A DNA stretch of 64,000 nt from Paenibacillus sp. FSL R7-0345 (GTDB lineage Bacteria > Bacillota > Bacilli > Paenibacillales > Paenibacillaceae): assembly GCF_038595055.1 (NCBI RefSeq), contig NZ_CP152002.1:742001-806000 (forward strand), read 5' to 3'. The translations under genes were made by a program, and so were the position numbers. This document shows positions 41,801 to 50,697 of this stretch, one piece after another. The stretch's first letter is position 1; every line of letters begins with the position of its first letter. The notes under the pieces are model-generated. The model saw only the letters and a list, made by a program, of their open reading frames with translations, was not told the DNA's origin and searched no databases.

Positions 41801-42907
41801 GTGAAGGATGGAACTGCATTTGTTAAGGCGCTGGAACTGGAAAAGGCAAAGGAGTTTATGGAGAAGAATGTTACCCTGGATATACCTGTGGCCCAAGGAG
41901 TGAATGCCTACTCGGTAGGCTTGCCGGCTGAAGCGCTGACAAGCGGAACAAAGGATGACAAACTCACAATTTCGACTGAATTTGGTCTGGTAGTAATCTC
42001 CGGTAACATGTTGGCAGGCACAGCTGAAAGCAGCGGCAAGGAAGTAGCGCTGGAGCTTGGAAAAGGCGACAAGGCCAAGCTTCCGGCGGATGTAAAGGCG
42101 GCTCTAAGCGATAAGCCGATTATACAGCTTAGTCTTAAGGTGGACGGAAAAGAAACGGTCTGGAGCAATCCGGATGCGCCCGTAACCGTATCCGTTCCTT
42201 ACAAGCCGTCTGCAGATGAATTGAAGAATCCCGAAGGAATTACTGTCTGGTACATTGACGGAAACGGAGAAGTTAGCTCAGTACCGAGCGGACGCTATGC
42301 GCCGAAAACCGGTCTGGTAACCTTCACAACCACTCATTTCAGCAGCTACGCAGTAGCTTACGTATACAAAACGTTTACTGATCTCGGAACGGCAGGATGG
42401 GCCAAGAACGCAATTGAAGTACTTGCGTCAAAGGATATTCTCAAGACAGAGGGTCATGTATTTAATCCGTCAGCCGATATCACAAGAGCGGATTTCCTGT
42501 ACTCCCTTGTCAGAACACTTGGCTTGACTGCAAAAGTAAACGGGAATTTCAGCGATGTACAGGAAAACAACTATTACTATAATGAAATTGCAATTGCCAA
42601 AGCTCTTGGTATTACAAATGGCATAGATAACGTCAGATTCGGCAGCACCCATAGGATCACAAGACAGGACATGATGGTGTTGACCGAAAGAGCTTTGAAG
42701 CTCGTGAAGAAGCTGAATAATCAGGGTGAGGCTGCGGATCTGGACAGATTCTCTGACAAGTCTGAAGTTGCTTCCTATGCGGTGAACAGCGTAGCTGCGA
42801 TGATTAAGGAAGGGTTGATTGAAGGCAGCGGCAACAAAGTCAATCCTGCTGGAAACACAACCAGAGCAGAAGCTGCGGTGTTCCTTTACAGACTGTATAA
42901 TAAGTAA
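38882..42907 (+). CDS. Modular GH10 endo-xylanase with SLH anchor
   Basis: The protein has 1341 residues; ATG 38882 follows AAAAGGAG. A signal peptide (~1-33) precedes a helical region and a beta-sandwich of carbohydrate-binding type (~135-315). The GH10 barrel follows (~325-820): HGHVLAWYNQAPGW, the acid/base Glu521 in WDVLNEEV and the nucleophile Glu700 in TYSELDLKV. Then come a cadherin-like beta domain (LSALTLSAGTLLPAF), a Pro-Thr-Ala linker, a conserved surface module (~960-1155) and three C-terminal SLH repeats. It cleaves beta-1,4-xylan at the cell surface. Cadherin-like and SLH modules are typical of Paenibacillus xylanases. A strong terminator follows. Confidence 0.92.
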   Translation: MNSRKCVIRISRLLIVIMLFSVFTYTPVPAAAAGEEGTVELNELIAEAEALITGSQEFPLQVSQSVYGAVYGSDVNQAFPWVHESELKALNHALELARNANTPTDEAIAILKEAIVIFNKNIKSDGSDPYFRLDPGPGKVPVKVTAPTNNWTARTPLDNRVPADFAGGTFQMIPYPFADSQGKAEVLQINYAHSGKSTFGGISIESPLSPAVKVTEGSTIEFDVYYPKSAQGKYMRWRIRNANTNLDSYLRDYQYNNLNPDWVGSYNGESWLKAHHSINASTGDSSNFILELHGENARSAETGMLLVSNIQITAPDPNGIALPDVVNKEHQSAVAPLKSVYNKENGLFMVGSIGTGAVTGTRANHYEIFVDGNNLKADGTHPRGPEWLKSVTGAALNGATTSPGLAEYSFPTSAYQAIRDSGTPGQYKSHGHVLAWYNQAPGWMTQIIPANLSSGYNGSADFYGLGNGVTTTVKVDKEMARRVQFNHTMYVMRHFLTTDTKYGSSETRGVIPFNSWDVLNEEVHESRHSELIPEDANSWRTSLKHTNWLAAMSDDQIGGDITGHYIYLLFKNAHIAAPNAKMAAAYKANYANLPEYMKLDGHDKDGSIDAYIVDNPPKLTYNDYGLATRSKARTVYNMVLELNTAWLSDPLYDGRPLIEDIGIQGHDAVGKTLASDNQYAMALYASLVDRGLLSGITYSELDLKVPTDAPGGGATAPAVLNVRQSDALGYEYALLYKTFTKFAPYIDHIISWGVSGSGWQGSYVLFDGQSNANAGYYGAMNPDRFILGHSYLDGYFAGEYETIRSNAIDLGDLGVYIPNSVNADLSALTLSAGTLLPAFNAAVTAYEVSLQDASSIAVTASAADSRSSIKVNGTVVASGTASGAITLTPGTRADIKIEVTAANGTVKTYTIKVTNGRTEATPTPGSGTPSATPTPATPAPATPEPAAPAPVASATPTPAAPVVQDQIVTMQTTVKDGTAFVKALELEKAKEFMEKNVTLDIPVAQGVNAYSVGLPAEALTSGTKDDKLTISTEFGLVVISGNMLAGTAESSGKEVALELGKGDKAKLPADVKAALSDKPIIQLSLKVDGKETVWSNPDAPVTVSVPYKPSADELKNPEGITVWYIDGNGEVSSVPSGRYAPKTGLVTFTTTHFSSYAVAYVYKTFTDLGTAGWAKNAIEVLASKDILKTEGHVFNPSADITRADFLYSLVRTLGLTAKVNGNFSDVQENNYYYNEIAIAKALGITNGIDNVRFGSTHRITRQDMMVLTERALKLVKKLNNQGEAADLDRFSDKSEVASYAVNSVAAMIKEGLIEGSGNKVNPAGNTTRAEAAVFLYRLYNK

Positions 42908-42923
42908 AAATATCGCATAATCA

Positions 42924-42968
42924 GGGGTGTCCCTTAAGTCATGATAATGACAGTGGGACACCCCTTTT
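42924..42968 (+). terminator. Terminator of the xylanase gene
   Basis: GGGGTGTCCC (42924-42933) pairs perfectly with GGGACACCCC (42955-42964), enclosing a second small stem (GTCAT/ATGAC), followed by TTTTT. Confidence 0.88.
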
Positions 42969-43040
42969 TATGCTGGCTAAACGGCAGCCTGCGCATTAAT
43001 TGTCTTCCGCATCGTGTATTACCCGGGGAACACAGCTTTC

Positions 43041-43190
43041 TTAAAGCAAATGTCCGCCAGACACTTCAATGTCCTGGGCTGTAACCCAGCCGAAATCATC
43101 GGACAATAAGCTCACAATGACCTTCGACATATCTTCGGGTTGCCCGATTGTGCCAAACGCAGATTGCTCAGCCAGCGGCTTAATGTTTAT
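43041..43190 (-). pseudogene. C-terminal remnant of a short-chain dehydrogenase
   Basis: The minus-strand frame reads FGTIGQPEDMSKVIVSLLSDD, then WVTAQDIEVSGGHLL-stop, the standard C-terminus of SDR oxidoreductases (GQPEDxAxxVxFLASD, G-x-x-I-x-V-SGG). Nothing upstream continues the fold, so only the last ~48 codons survive. It is a deletion scar at the edge of an accessory insertion. Confidence 0.65.
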
Positions 43191-43243
43191 CGAATACTCG
43201 CACAATAGGAATGGCACTCTAGACCAGAGGCTATGTGATTCAT

Positions 43244-43274
43244 TGCGGGAGCGCTAATGCTCCCGCTTTTTTTC
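43244..43274 (+). terminator. Hairpin with T-run left of the NERD gene
   Basis: GCGGGAGC (43245-43252) pairs with GCTCCCGC (43259-43266) and is followed by seven T. No complete plus-strand gene ends just upstream, so it probably belonged to a lost gene or insulates the NERD-helicase operon. Confidence 0.75.
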
Positions 43275-43416
43275 GATGTAATACAGGAAAAAGCAATTTC
43301 TCATTACCTTTCAGCAATATGCAGGCAGAAGTGATACCTTTAAATAAGACTTCAAAGAAGGTATTGTTAAAGAATGGATTCATCAAGGAAGGAACATTAT
43401 AGGGAGGCAGAATGAT

Positions 43417-46269
43417 ATGTTAGAGGTTCGCAAGGGCAAATCCTCAAAATCGTACGAAAACGAATTTTTCAGAAAAATATCGGTTGAATTATCTAAAGTG
43501 TTTGAGCAAAGGCATTGGGACGGTATTTTACTTGGGATGCCAGAGTGTATTGTGCGAGAAGATTTGCAAATAGACTGCTTGTTGGTTACTGAAAACCAAA
43601 TTATTATTATTGATTTTAAAGATTATAGCGGAACACTAGAGCTTCCATCTGAGGAAAACTTCAGATTTGGTAGATGGACGTTAAATGGTGGTGTAACTGT
43701 TAAAGGAGGCAGCTCTCCGAATCCATTTAGTCAACTTGGCAAGCAACGGATGAAGCTGATTGATGAACTTAAATTTCGATTATACGATTTTGAACGTAAG
43801 TCTATATCAACTGTAGTTTGCTTTCAGGATAAGGTAGAAGTGGTTGGTAGGATTCCAAGACAGTTCCAAATTAGTTTTTCGATTGTTGATTCAAACCATT
43901 ATCTCAACAAAATTGTCGACATAATTGATGTGCTGGTTGATGAGAATATAAATTATTTGTCGGAAAAGGGAAGACAAACGTTTACAGAGACTTTATTTGC
44001 TGCGGATGAATACCACTCAGATATTCATTTCGAATCGGAGTTACAAGAATTTCCTGTTGAAGAACGAACTAAAAATGGAAGTTATCTACAGCGAATTCGG
44101 GAATTTTTAATATCTGACAGCAAAGTTATGACCCTAACAGGTAATACGAGATGTGGTAAGACTGCACTCATTCCAGATATTCGAGAAATAGCCTTTGATT
44201 TAGGTTTTAATGATGCTCCAGTATTTGCTTACTCTAATCGGTTGAGAAGGAAGATGCTGAGAAACAATCCTGAACTAGAGGAAGTGGATTCACTATTTAA
44301 TTCTGTATATGATTTCAAGCGTGAAACAATCGATGAATTTTACAAAAAGAATATTCCTTTAAAGGGACATGATGAAATCCATGGTCAAAATAAGGCCTTG
44401 TACATTATCGATGATAGTCAACTGATTACGAATTCGAGTTTTGATTCAGACGTGCTACAATTCGGTTCCGGGTATTTGTTAGATGATGTGTTAAGTTATC
44501 TTGATTTCGAGTCTAATCCCGAGCGAAAGGTTATTTTCATTGGAGACAGAAATAAGCTGAGTTACGGGTCGAACACTGAAAATGCAGTTAATCCAGAATA
44601 CTTGGGAGCGCTTCTTGCTAGTCGGAATATTTCTTCAGAGATAGGGAATATCGAGTTGCCAGATCATGAAGGGAGCTCTGAAATCATTAAAGTATGCAAT
44701 AAGATTTCAAAGAATATACGGGCTGACCGATACAATGAGCTATTTATGTATTCAAGCGAAGAGATTACCGTTTGTGAGAAGAAAGACCAAACAGAGGTGT
44801 TGAAGGAAGCCTATTTAAGTCCAAATAGCAGTAAGATTCTGGTTTTTTCCAATGAGCAAGCAAATAAAGTGAATACTTGGATAAAAAAGCATCTTATTAA
44901 AAATGGTCGAGAAATAGCAGCAAAGGATTATGTGGTCTTTAACACAACCATTCACGCTTATCGGCCGGCTTTGGTGGAAAACGATATCTCGCCATTTGAT
45001 AGTATGGAACAACCTTTTTCTTTTGTGGAGCCTAGAAGGGTGGACAATGGTTATTTTGGCGAAGTGATCACTGTTGATCAGGATCGTATAATCGAAAAAG
45101 CTATGGTCATTAAAGGCGAAAAAGTAATACTGCGATTTATTCCTTGCCAAATCAAGCTTCAAGACGGATGTATCATTGAAACGCTTGTATTTGACAATTA
45201 CTTGAAAGCTAATAAGAATGAGCTGGAAAAAAACGAGATGATTGCGTATCAAATGGTTTTATCTAGCTATGAAGAGGCTGCTTTTAAGAACGAACCATAT
45301 GAAGGTAGCACCGAATATCAAGAAATGTTACAACATCCTGACCAATATACGATAATTGAAAAAGATGGGAAAGCACTTTATCGGGATTCCAAAGACAAAC
45401 GGAAGTTGACTTGTTTTGAGAAAACATACAGAGATCGAGTGCTGGAACAATTAAAAGTACCAACAAGCGAATATTTTAAGCTTTTAAATGTTGCGAAAGT
45501 AAAGTTTGGTTGGGCGATGACAGTGAATAAGGCAATGGCTTATTCGTTTGAAACGGTGTTCTTTAATACCAACCAGGAAGAAAATCGAGGTAGAACGAAT
45601 AAGGAATATTTCAAATGGATTTATACAGGGATATCGAGCGGATTAAATAATGTTCGTCTAATTAATTGGAAACCCATCTCTCCTTTTTTGAAAACGGAAT
45701 TTTGTGAGTCATCATCTGTAAGTACTCCAAATAAAAAGAACTACATTTTGTCACTCACCAAGGGGGAACAGACTTCTACCGAACAGCTTCAAAACTATTT
45801 GGAAACTAAGCTGTCAGGTGTGGCAACTATCTTAAATATAGCCCCAAAAAATTATTTGGAAATTGTCACTCTGGAGATGAATAACCGAAAAGTTGAATTG
45901 TTCTTCGACTATAATGGGAAAGGTGAAATGAAGATTCCCAGATTGAAGTCTGGCGAAGAAGAGGATTTTGGAATGATTTTGCCATTATTGGAACCAGCTC
46001 GAAAGGATGTCTCTAGTGAAATTGGTGTGATGAAACCGTATATGCAAGAGCTTGCTGCTATTTTAGAAAAAGATGAAATTCAAATGAAGGTTTCGGGTCA
46101 TCATGAATGGAATTTGTTATTACATTTAGTGAGTCGAAATAATAATGTCGATGTCCAACTTTGGTATAACGGTGATGGAATGATTTCTAAATTCATTTAC
46201 ATTGAGGGAAGTAAGGAACTTTTCTCAAAAATCGTTGAGTTGATAAAGGAAGTTTATAGTCTAGACTAA
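43417..46269 (+). CDS. NERD-domain nuclease/SF1-helicase-like protein
   Basis: The protein has 950 residues from ATG 43417 with GGGAGG upstream. Residues ~10-140 are NERD-like (PD-(D/E)XK nuclease-related): QIDCLLV (D53) and IIIIDFKDYSG, where D66 replaces the usual Glu before K68. A P-loop NTPase follows: GNTRCGKT (242-249), Walker B LYIIDDSQL (D332, D333) and a late KAMAYSFETVFF that matches the position of SF1 helicase motif V with degeneracy. NERD-helicase fusions are common in defence islands. It is followed 12 bp later by a TPR-like gene, forming a two-gene unit. The target nucleic acid is unknown. Confidence 0.75.
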   Translation: MLEVRKGKSSKSYENEFFRKISVELSKVFEQRHWDGILLGMPECIVREDLQIDCLLVTENQIIIIDFKDYSGTLELPSEENFRFGRWTLNGGVTVKGGSSPNPFSQLGKQRMKLIDELKFRLYDFERKSISTVVCFQDKVEVVGRIPRQFQISFSIVDSNHYLNKIVDIIDVLVDENINYLSEKGRQTFTETLFAADEYHSDIHFESELQEFPVEERTKNGSYLQRIREFLISDSKVMTLTGNTRCGKTALIPDIREIAFDLGFNDAPVFAYSNRLRRKMLRNNPELEEVDSLFNSVYDFKRETIDEFYKKNIPLKGHDEIHGQNKALYIIDDSQLITNSSFDSDVLQFGSGYLLDDVLSYLDFESNPERKVIFIGDRNKLSYGSNTENAVNPEYLGALLASRNISSEIGNIELPDHEGSSEIIKVCNKISKNIRADRYNELFMYSSEEITVCEKKDQTEVLKEAYLSPNSSKILVFSNEQANKVNTWIKKHLIKNGREIAAKDYVVFNTTIHAYRPALVENDISPFDSMEQPFSFVEPRRVDNGYFGEVITVDQDRIIEKAMVIKGEKVILRFIPCQIKLQDGCIIETLVFDNYLKANKNELEKNEMIAYQMVLSSYEEAAFKNEPYEGSTEYQEMLQHPDQYTIIEKDGKALYRDSKDKRKLTCFEKTYRDRVLEQLKVPTSEYFKLLNVAKVKFGWAMTVNKAMAYSFETVFFNTNQEENRGRTNKEYFKWIYTGISSGLNNVRLINWKPISPFLKTEFCESSSVSTPNKKNYILSLTKGEQTSTEQLQNYLETKLSGVATILNIAPKNYLEIVTLEMNNRKVELFFDYNGKGEMKIPRLKSGEEEDFGMILPLLEPARKDVSSEIGVMKPYMQELAAILEKDEIQMKVSGHHEWNLLLHLVSRNNNVDVQLWYNGDGMISKFIYIEGSKELFSKIVELIKEVYSLD

Positions 46270-46281
46270 TGGAGGTGCAAA

Positions 46282-48123
46282 ATGTACACAACAAAAAACC
46301 ATAACGATGACTTGTATCATATTTGCACCAAGTACTTTGTAAAATTCAAATTGTTGCAAGACTTCGCAAACCAGCGGATCGATGAAAGTCTTTTTGTGCA
46401 GCAATTAAAACTAAATAAAGAAGATAGTGAAGAAATAACTGAAATACTAACTGAGTTAAGAAAAATAACTGAGAAGGTCCAGCGCAACGGCGGGAAACTG
46501 GATCAAGACCCCATTGATGAAGCAAAGAAGCTGAGGAAAATGGAGAAGCTGCAAGAGGCATTCCAAGTAATCCTTCCGTATCTTAAAGCCAATCAAGACA
46601 ATGAAGATGCAGTAATCACTTTTGGCTGGATTATGTATGATTATTTGAAAATTTCTGAAGGGAATATGGACCGGTACAGCAACAATTTAAGAATTTTGAA
46701 TGATCATGCAGCGATATCTTTTGAAAGCTGTTTTTTCAATGAGTCTACAACTGACGATTCAAAGAAAATGTTAGTCAATTCAATCTTATGGTCCATTCGA
46801 AGGGTAATAATGAAAGGAGAACTGTTTGCTAATAAAGTTTTTCCAGAGTTGTTGAGGTTTTGCGGCCATGAAGCGAAGTTTATTGAGAACAGAGGGCTGT
46901 ATGTGAATAGTAAATCTTCCGCATCGCGTTTCCTAATTAAGGAAATGATCGGGAGATTAAATGATTCTAATTACCTCCTGTTTATGGATGTCATTGGATT
47001 CGATTGGTTTGACCGGGGAGATCTTCAGAAGACTAACTTTACTAATAATAATGGCGAGAGTGTAGAAGTTAGGCCATTGGCAGAATTTGTTCTGAATTTT
47101 CATGCAAAGAAGCTGTTATCATTGGATCTTTATATGGTAACGGAACAAAGGCTGCATTCCATGATCGATATCCTGAATATACATATACGAAAAAATCCTT
47201 CGTTTGAATGGCTCCCGTATTATAAAGCGAAATTATTGATAAAAGTGAACCGAAAAGATGAAGCCCTTGAAACTGTTACTTCATTTGCAAGAACGAAAAG
47301 CAAGGACTTTTGGGTTTGGGATTTAATTAGTGAACTTGGAAATGATGATGAAAAATTCAATTGCTTATGTGCAGGATTACTATGTAAGTCTAAACCGGAA
47401 ATGATAGTTGGCTTACAAGAAAAAATCATCCCGATTCTTGTGGAGAAAAAGATGTCTTCACATGCAAAATTTGAATTGGATGAATTGATCTCAACTCGAA
47501 TGAAGAAATGGGGAAAAATATCTCAGCAGCTTGAAAAATGGAAAAGTGAAAGCTGGTATCTTGAAGCGAAGCCGGCTAAAAGTAGAGATGACCTGAAAGA
47601 ATTCGCTGACCAAGCTGAAGAAATCCTATATCGAACGCTTCCTTTTACCAATATTTTTGTTACCTATATCAATAAAGATAAAGGTGTAGTCAATTTTGCA
47701 TACCTGGGAAATAGCAGCCTTTCAATGATAAAAGATGGATATTTCTACATGGATTCCATTAAAGAAACGCATCATTGGATAACCGATGAAGCTCTAAAAG
47801 TAAGAATGGTTGAAGATAAAAAGCGACCGAATTTATTTAAGCTTTATAAGCTTGCACCGGGGGATGAAACATTTCTATCTAATTTTGTTCAAACCGGGAG
47901 CGGTTATGTTGACAAGGAATACACGAAGCCATTTGCATTTGTAAATGATGCATTTATCTCTCCTAAATTGGTAGAGGAACACAACATTCAAACTAATGAC
48001 AAGGTCGATTATATCCAAAAGAGAAGGTTCAACAAGAAGAAAAACGCATGGGGATGGACAGTGGAAAAAATAACGTCTGTGGAGAAGAGTGAACAAACGG
48101 AATATGAGGATGAAGAGTATTAG
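46282..48123 (+). CDS. TPR-like protein with C-terminal OB-type domains, NERD partner
   Basis: The protein has 613 residues with GGAGG before ATG 46282, 12 bp after the NERD-helicase stop. The N-terminal ~420 residues are helical repeats (AFQVILPYLKANQDNEDAVITFGWIMYD looks TPR-like). From ~450 two small beta domains follow: VTYINKDKGVVNFAY resembles a cold-shock/OB entry strand, and the last ~60 residues (FAFVNDAFISPKLV, KVDYIQKRRFNKKKNAWGW) look like a second OB-type nucleic-acid binding module. No catalytic motif is seen. It likely supplies substrate binding or regulation to the NERD-helicase. Confidence 0.65.
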   Translation: MYTTKNHNDDLYHICTKYFVKFKLLQDFANQRIDESLFVQQLKLNKEDSEEITEILTELRKITEKVQRNGGKLDQDPIDEAKKLRKMEKLQEAFQVILPYLKANQDNEDAVITFGWIMYDYLKISEGNMDRYSNNLRILNDHAAISFESCFFNESTTDDSKKMLVNSILWSIRRVIMKGELFANKVFPELLRFCGHEAKFIENRGLYVNSKSSASRFLIKEMIGRLNDSNYLLFMDVIGFDWFDRGDLQKTNFTNNNGESVEVRPLAEFVLNFHAKKLLSLDLYMVTEQRLHSMIDILNIHIRKNPSFEWLPYYKAKLLIKVNRKDEALETVTSFARTKSKDFWVWDLISELGNDDEKFNCLCAGLLCKSKPEMIVGLQEKIIPILVEKKMSSHAKFELDELISTRMKKWGKISQQLEKWKSESWYLEAKPAKSRDDLKEFADQAEEILYRTLPFTNIFVTYINKDKGVVNFAYLGNSSLSMIKDGYFYMDSIKETHHWITDEALKVRMVEDKKRPNLFKLYKLAPGDETFLSNFVQTGSGYVDKEYTKPFAFVNDAFISPKLVEEHNIQTNDKVDYIQKRRFNKKKNAWGWTVEKITSVEKSEQTEYEDEEY

Positions 48124-48189
48124 ATTTGTTCCCGCATACAAAGGCAGGATCTAAACCCAACCCTGTTCAATATAATACGCACATGCAGA

Positions 48190-48231
48190 TACGGGAGATT
48201 ATATAGGCTTGAGCTTGTATAATCTCCCGCT
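48190..48231. terminator. Bidirectional terminator
   Basis: CGGGAGATTATA (48192-48203) pairs perfectly with TATAATCTCCCG (48218-48229) between two converging genes. Confidence 0.7.
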
Positions 48232-48234
48232 TAG

Positions 48235-48771
48235 TCACTGCCTGCTATACCTATTAATATAGCTGATATAATCCCTTGCACTTTGATCGATTTCCTCATC
48301 GCTGGCCTGAAAGGAAGCTCCGTAGACAGCGAAATAGGGTAATGCAACTGCGCCTACATGTTTTACACTGGCTTTGAAAGGCGTTGTCACCTGATCTACG
48401 GTAAAAGAAACGGAGCCCTCAGGCAGATAATTTTCCTGCTTATCCCCGATGGACATGGCGAGTCCCAGCTTTTTTCCTATTAAGCGGTCTCCCTTTGATC
48501 CGTATGCCCATCCGTGAGTGAAGACATCATCAAACCATTTCTTCAATAAAGGCGGATAGCTATACCAATATAACGGGAATTGAAAGACAATATGGTCATA
48601 TGCCTCTAATCGTTGTTGCTCGGCTGGAACATCAATGCTCCAGTCAGGATACTCTTTGTAAAGCTCATGAAGGGTAACATCGTTCGGATATTGCAGCAGC
48701 TCTTCTTTCCATCGTAAGTTTACTCTTGAACGCTCCAGATCGGGATGTGCCAGAATCACCAGTGTCTTCAT
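48235..48771 (-). CDS. NAD(P)H-dependent flavodoxin-fold oxidoreductase
   Basis: The protein has 178 residues; ATG 48771 follows AAAGGAG. It is of the Flavodoxin_2/quinone reductase family: N-terminal TLVILAHPDLERSRVN (flavin phosphate loop), IVFQFPLYWYSYPPLLKKWFDDVF and HGWAYG, the hallmarks of MdaB/KefF-type enzymes. It likely reduces quinones or similar electrophiles with FMN or FAD. It is divergent from an HxlR regulator, a classic arrangement for redox-responsive control. Confidence 0.88.
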   Translation of the reverse strand: MKTLVILAHPDLERSRVNLRWKEELLQYPNDVTLHELYKEYPDWSIDVPAEQQRLEAYDHIVFQFPLYWYSYPPLLKKWFDDVFTHGWAYGSKGDRLIGKKLGLAMSIGDKQENYLPEGSVSFTVDQVTTPFKASVKHVGAVALPYFAVYGASFQASDEEIDQSARDYISYINRYSRQ

Positions 48772-48959
48772 TATGAAATCTCCTTTAAACCCGTAGGGTT
48801 GTTGATACCATTATTATGTTGCAGGCCTTGGCAAATGAAAATACACACAATAAAGTAAGATGGTTACCTCAAAGTGTGTACTGGACTCGACCAGACACGG
48901 AATGCGATAATAAATCTTTTAACTGGCTTGATAGATCAGCATGGACGGGGTGTTATTAT

Positions 48960-49328
48960 ATGAAGCAATATCATCTGGGCATAGAGGCGACTCTGGAAAT
49001 TATCGGCGGCAAATGGAAAGCGTTAATCATATGCTTACTGATGTCCGGCACTAAGAGAACCAGCGAGCTACAGCACAGTATTTCCGGTATTTCGCAAAAG
49101 GTACTGATCCAGCAGCTTCGTGAGCTTGAAAGGGACGGGCTGGTTAAACGGCTTGTCTATCAGCAGATGCCGCCAAAAGTCGAATATAGCCTGACGGAAT
49201 ATGGAGTTACAGCCAATAGAATCATTGACGTGATGTGCTCCTGGGGCAGAGAGAATATTCAGATTAGACAGGAACGGGGAGAAGCTATTATTTTGCTCGA
49301 GGAGCAGCCGCCGGAGGTTAGCAATTGA
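48960..49328 (+). CDS. HxlR-family transcriptional regulator
   Basis: The protein has 122 residues from ATG 48960 (GGGG eight bases upstream); a longer frame from 48816 is unlike the family. The winged helix is clear: EATLEIIGGKWKALIICLLMSG, then RTSELQHSISGISQKVLIQQL, LERDGLV and a Y-x-x-x-PPKVEYSLTEYG wing. Many relatives sense electrophiles with a Cys at the N-terminus (YNCP); here that position reads YHLG, so sensing by that Cys is absent. It faces the flavodoxin-fold reductase gene and probably controls it. The next gene starts on its stop codon. Confidence 0.85.
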   Translation: MKQYHLGIEATLEIIGGKWKALIICLLMSGTKRTSELQHSISGISQKVLIQQLRELERDGLVKRLVYQQMPPKVEYSLTEYGVTANRIIDVMCSWGRENIQIRQERGEAIILLEEQPPEVSN

Positions 49329-50671
49329 TGGGGAGAAAATGGACTAAAGCTCAATTTAAAGAGGCCTTTAAACGGGGACTGGGCAGTTCATATCTCATGT
49401 TAAAAGAGAGTAATAACCGTGAAAAGTACATGGATATTGTTCTTTGGTGCTGTCTTCGGAATACCCGCTATGATATGCAATGTGAAGGCGGGCGTGGAAG
49501 CTTTTTATATAAGGCTATTTGTCTTTACGAGGATAAGAGCTGCTTTGAAGAGGCAATCATCCGGAAATTCATGCAAAAGAATCTGGATACAGGGCTATTC
49601 AGTCAGTTGTGCGAGCTTCTATATCTGTTTGCGGCAGAGGGCAGCACTAAACCCAGAGAAACGTTATATGAAAAATATAATGCACTGCTCGGATTACTCT
49701 CCCGCCGTAACAATCCTGCTGTAAAGGAGAGCCTGGAATGGCTGTGCGTATGGCTAACCTCTCTGGATGGATTTTCTGCGTTTAAGAGCATTGTTATGCA
49801 CTTAGGGGAGTATGCGTTCAATAATGGTGAAGCTACAGATACGGATTGGTTCTATTCAAACGCGAAAAACAAGTTCGGGGTTAAACGTGTTGATACTTTT
49901 TTGCAGAGTAATGCGGCTAAATCTGATTATGTAAAAGCTTTTCTAAACTCCGCATCACAAACTACGAATCATGATAGACGTGCTTTTGAACCACCGGCAT
50001 TAGAAGAACTGATAGAAGCAGCAAAAGAAAAGCAGGGCGGGTTCCGCAGCCGGGGGCTGGCACTCCGTTTTTCAAGAACCGCTACAGAAGATGAACTGCT
50101 TAGATTAGCGGAATACGCTGTTCAGGAAACCGATCTGGAAATAAAGCTGGAACTGCTGTGGTCGTTTAAAAAGGTTCGTTTTCCGCTGGGTGAGCAGTTT
50201 ATTTTCGAACTGGCCGAATGTGATAATGAAGCGATACGCGCCGTCGCCTTTGAGATGCTGCAGCATTTACCGTCAGACCGGATTCACGGCTATGCGATAA
50301 ATCTTATTAAGCAGAAGAAAGAACTTGCTAGTGCGCTAAGCCTTCTATGTTATTGCTATGAGTCAGATGATGAAGCCATCCTGCTGGAAGGTATTCAAAG
50401 CCTGCCAGTATCCTATGAGGATGGCGGATGGCATGGTGTCTTTAAGGACGTTGAGAATTTATTAGATAACCGGTTGGTTAGAATGGATTCAGCCGTATTT
50501 ACCTACATCTATAGACAAACGCTGTGTTCCTATTGCCGTCATAAACTCATTAAAGGTATGTCTAAAAGGAAAATGCTTTCTAAAGAGATGTTGGAAGAAT
50601 GTGTGCATGACAGCTACAAGGATACAAGGGATTTTGCGATACGCAGACTAGGGAAGGGCCCGGTAAAATAA
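49328..50671 (+). CDS. HEAT-repeat-like hypothetical protein
   Basis: The protein has 447 residues from ATG 49328, overlapping the HxlR stop by one base (TGATG), so the two are translationally coupled. It is helical throughout, with HEAT-like helix pairs in the second half (RSRGLALRFSRTATEDELLRLAEYA; AIRAVAFEMLQHL). No enzyme motif is seen. The function is unknown; coupling suggests a role related to the HxlR regulon. Confidence 0.55.
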   Translation: MGRKWTKAQFKEAFKRGLGSSYLMLKESNNREKYMDIVLWCCLRNTRYDMQCEGGRGSFLYKAICLYEDKSCFEEAIIRKFMQKNLDTGLFSQLCELLYLFAAEGSTKPRETLYEKYNALLGLLSRRNNPAVKESLEWLCVWLTSLDGFSAFKSIVMHLGEYAFNNGEATDTDWFYSNAKNKFGVKRVDTFLQSNAAKSDYVKAFLNSASQTTNHDRRAFEPPALEELIEAAKEKQGGFRSRGLALRFSRTATEDELLRLAEYAVQETDLEIKLELLWSFKKVRFPLGEQFIFELAECDNEAIRAVAFEMLQHLPSDRIHGYAINLIKQKKELASALSLLCYCYESDDEAILLEGIQSLPVSYEDGGWHGVFKDVENLLDNRLVRMDSAVFTYIYRQTLCSYCRHKLIKGMSKRKMLSKEMLEECVHDSYKDTRDFAIRRLGKGPVK

Positions 50672-50697
50672 ACAATTGCGGCCCTGTCAATATGCTT

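Noticed and set aside
41540..41896. Minus-strand Cys/Arg-rich frame
   Set aside because: It is the complement of the Pro-Thr-Ala linker of the xylanase; no ribosome site.
43069..43257. 62-codon plus-strand frame
   Set aside because: It is antisense to the SDR remnant, whose minus-strand peptide is clearly protein-like.
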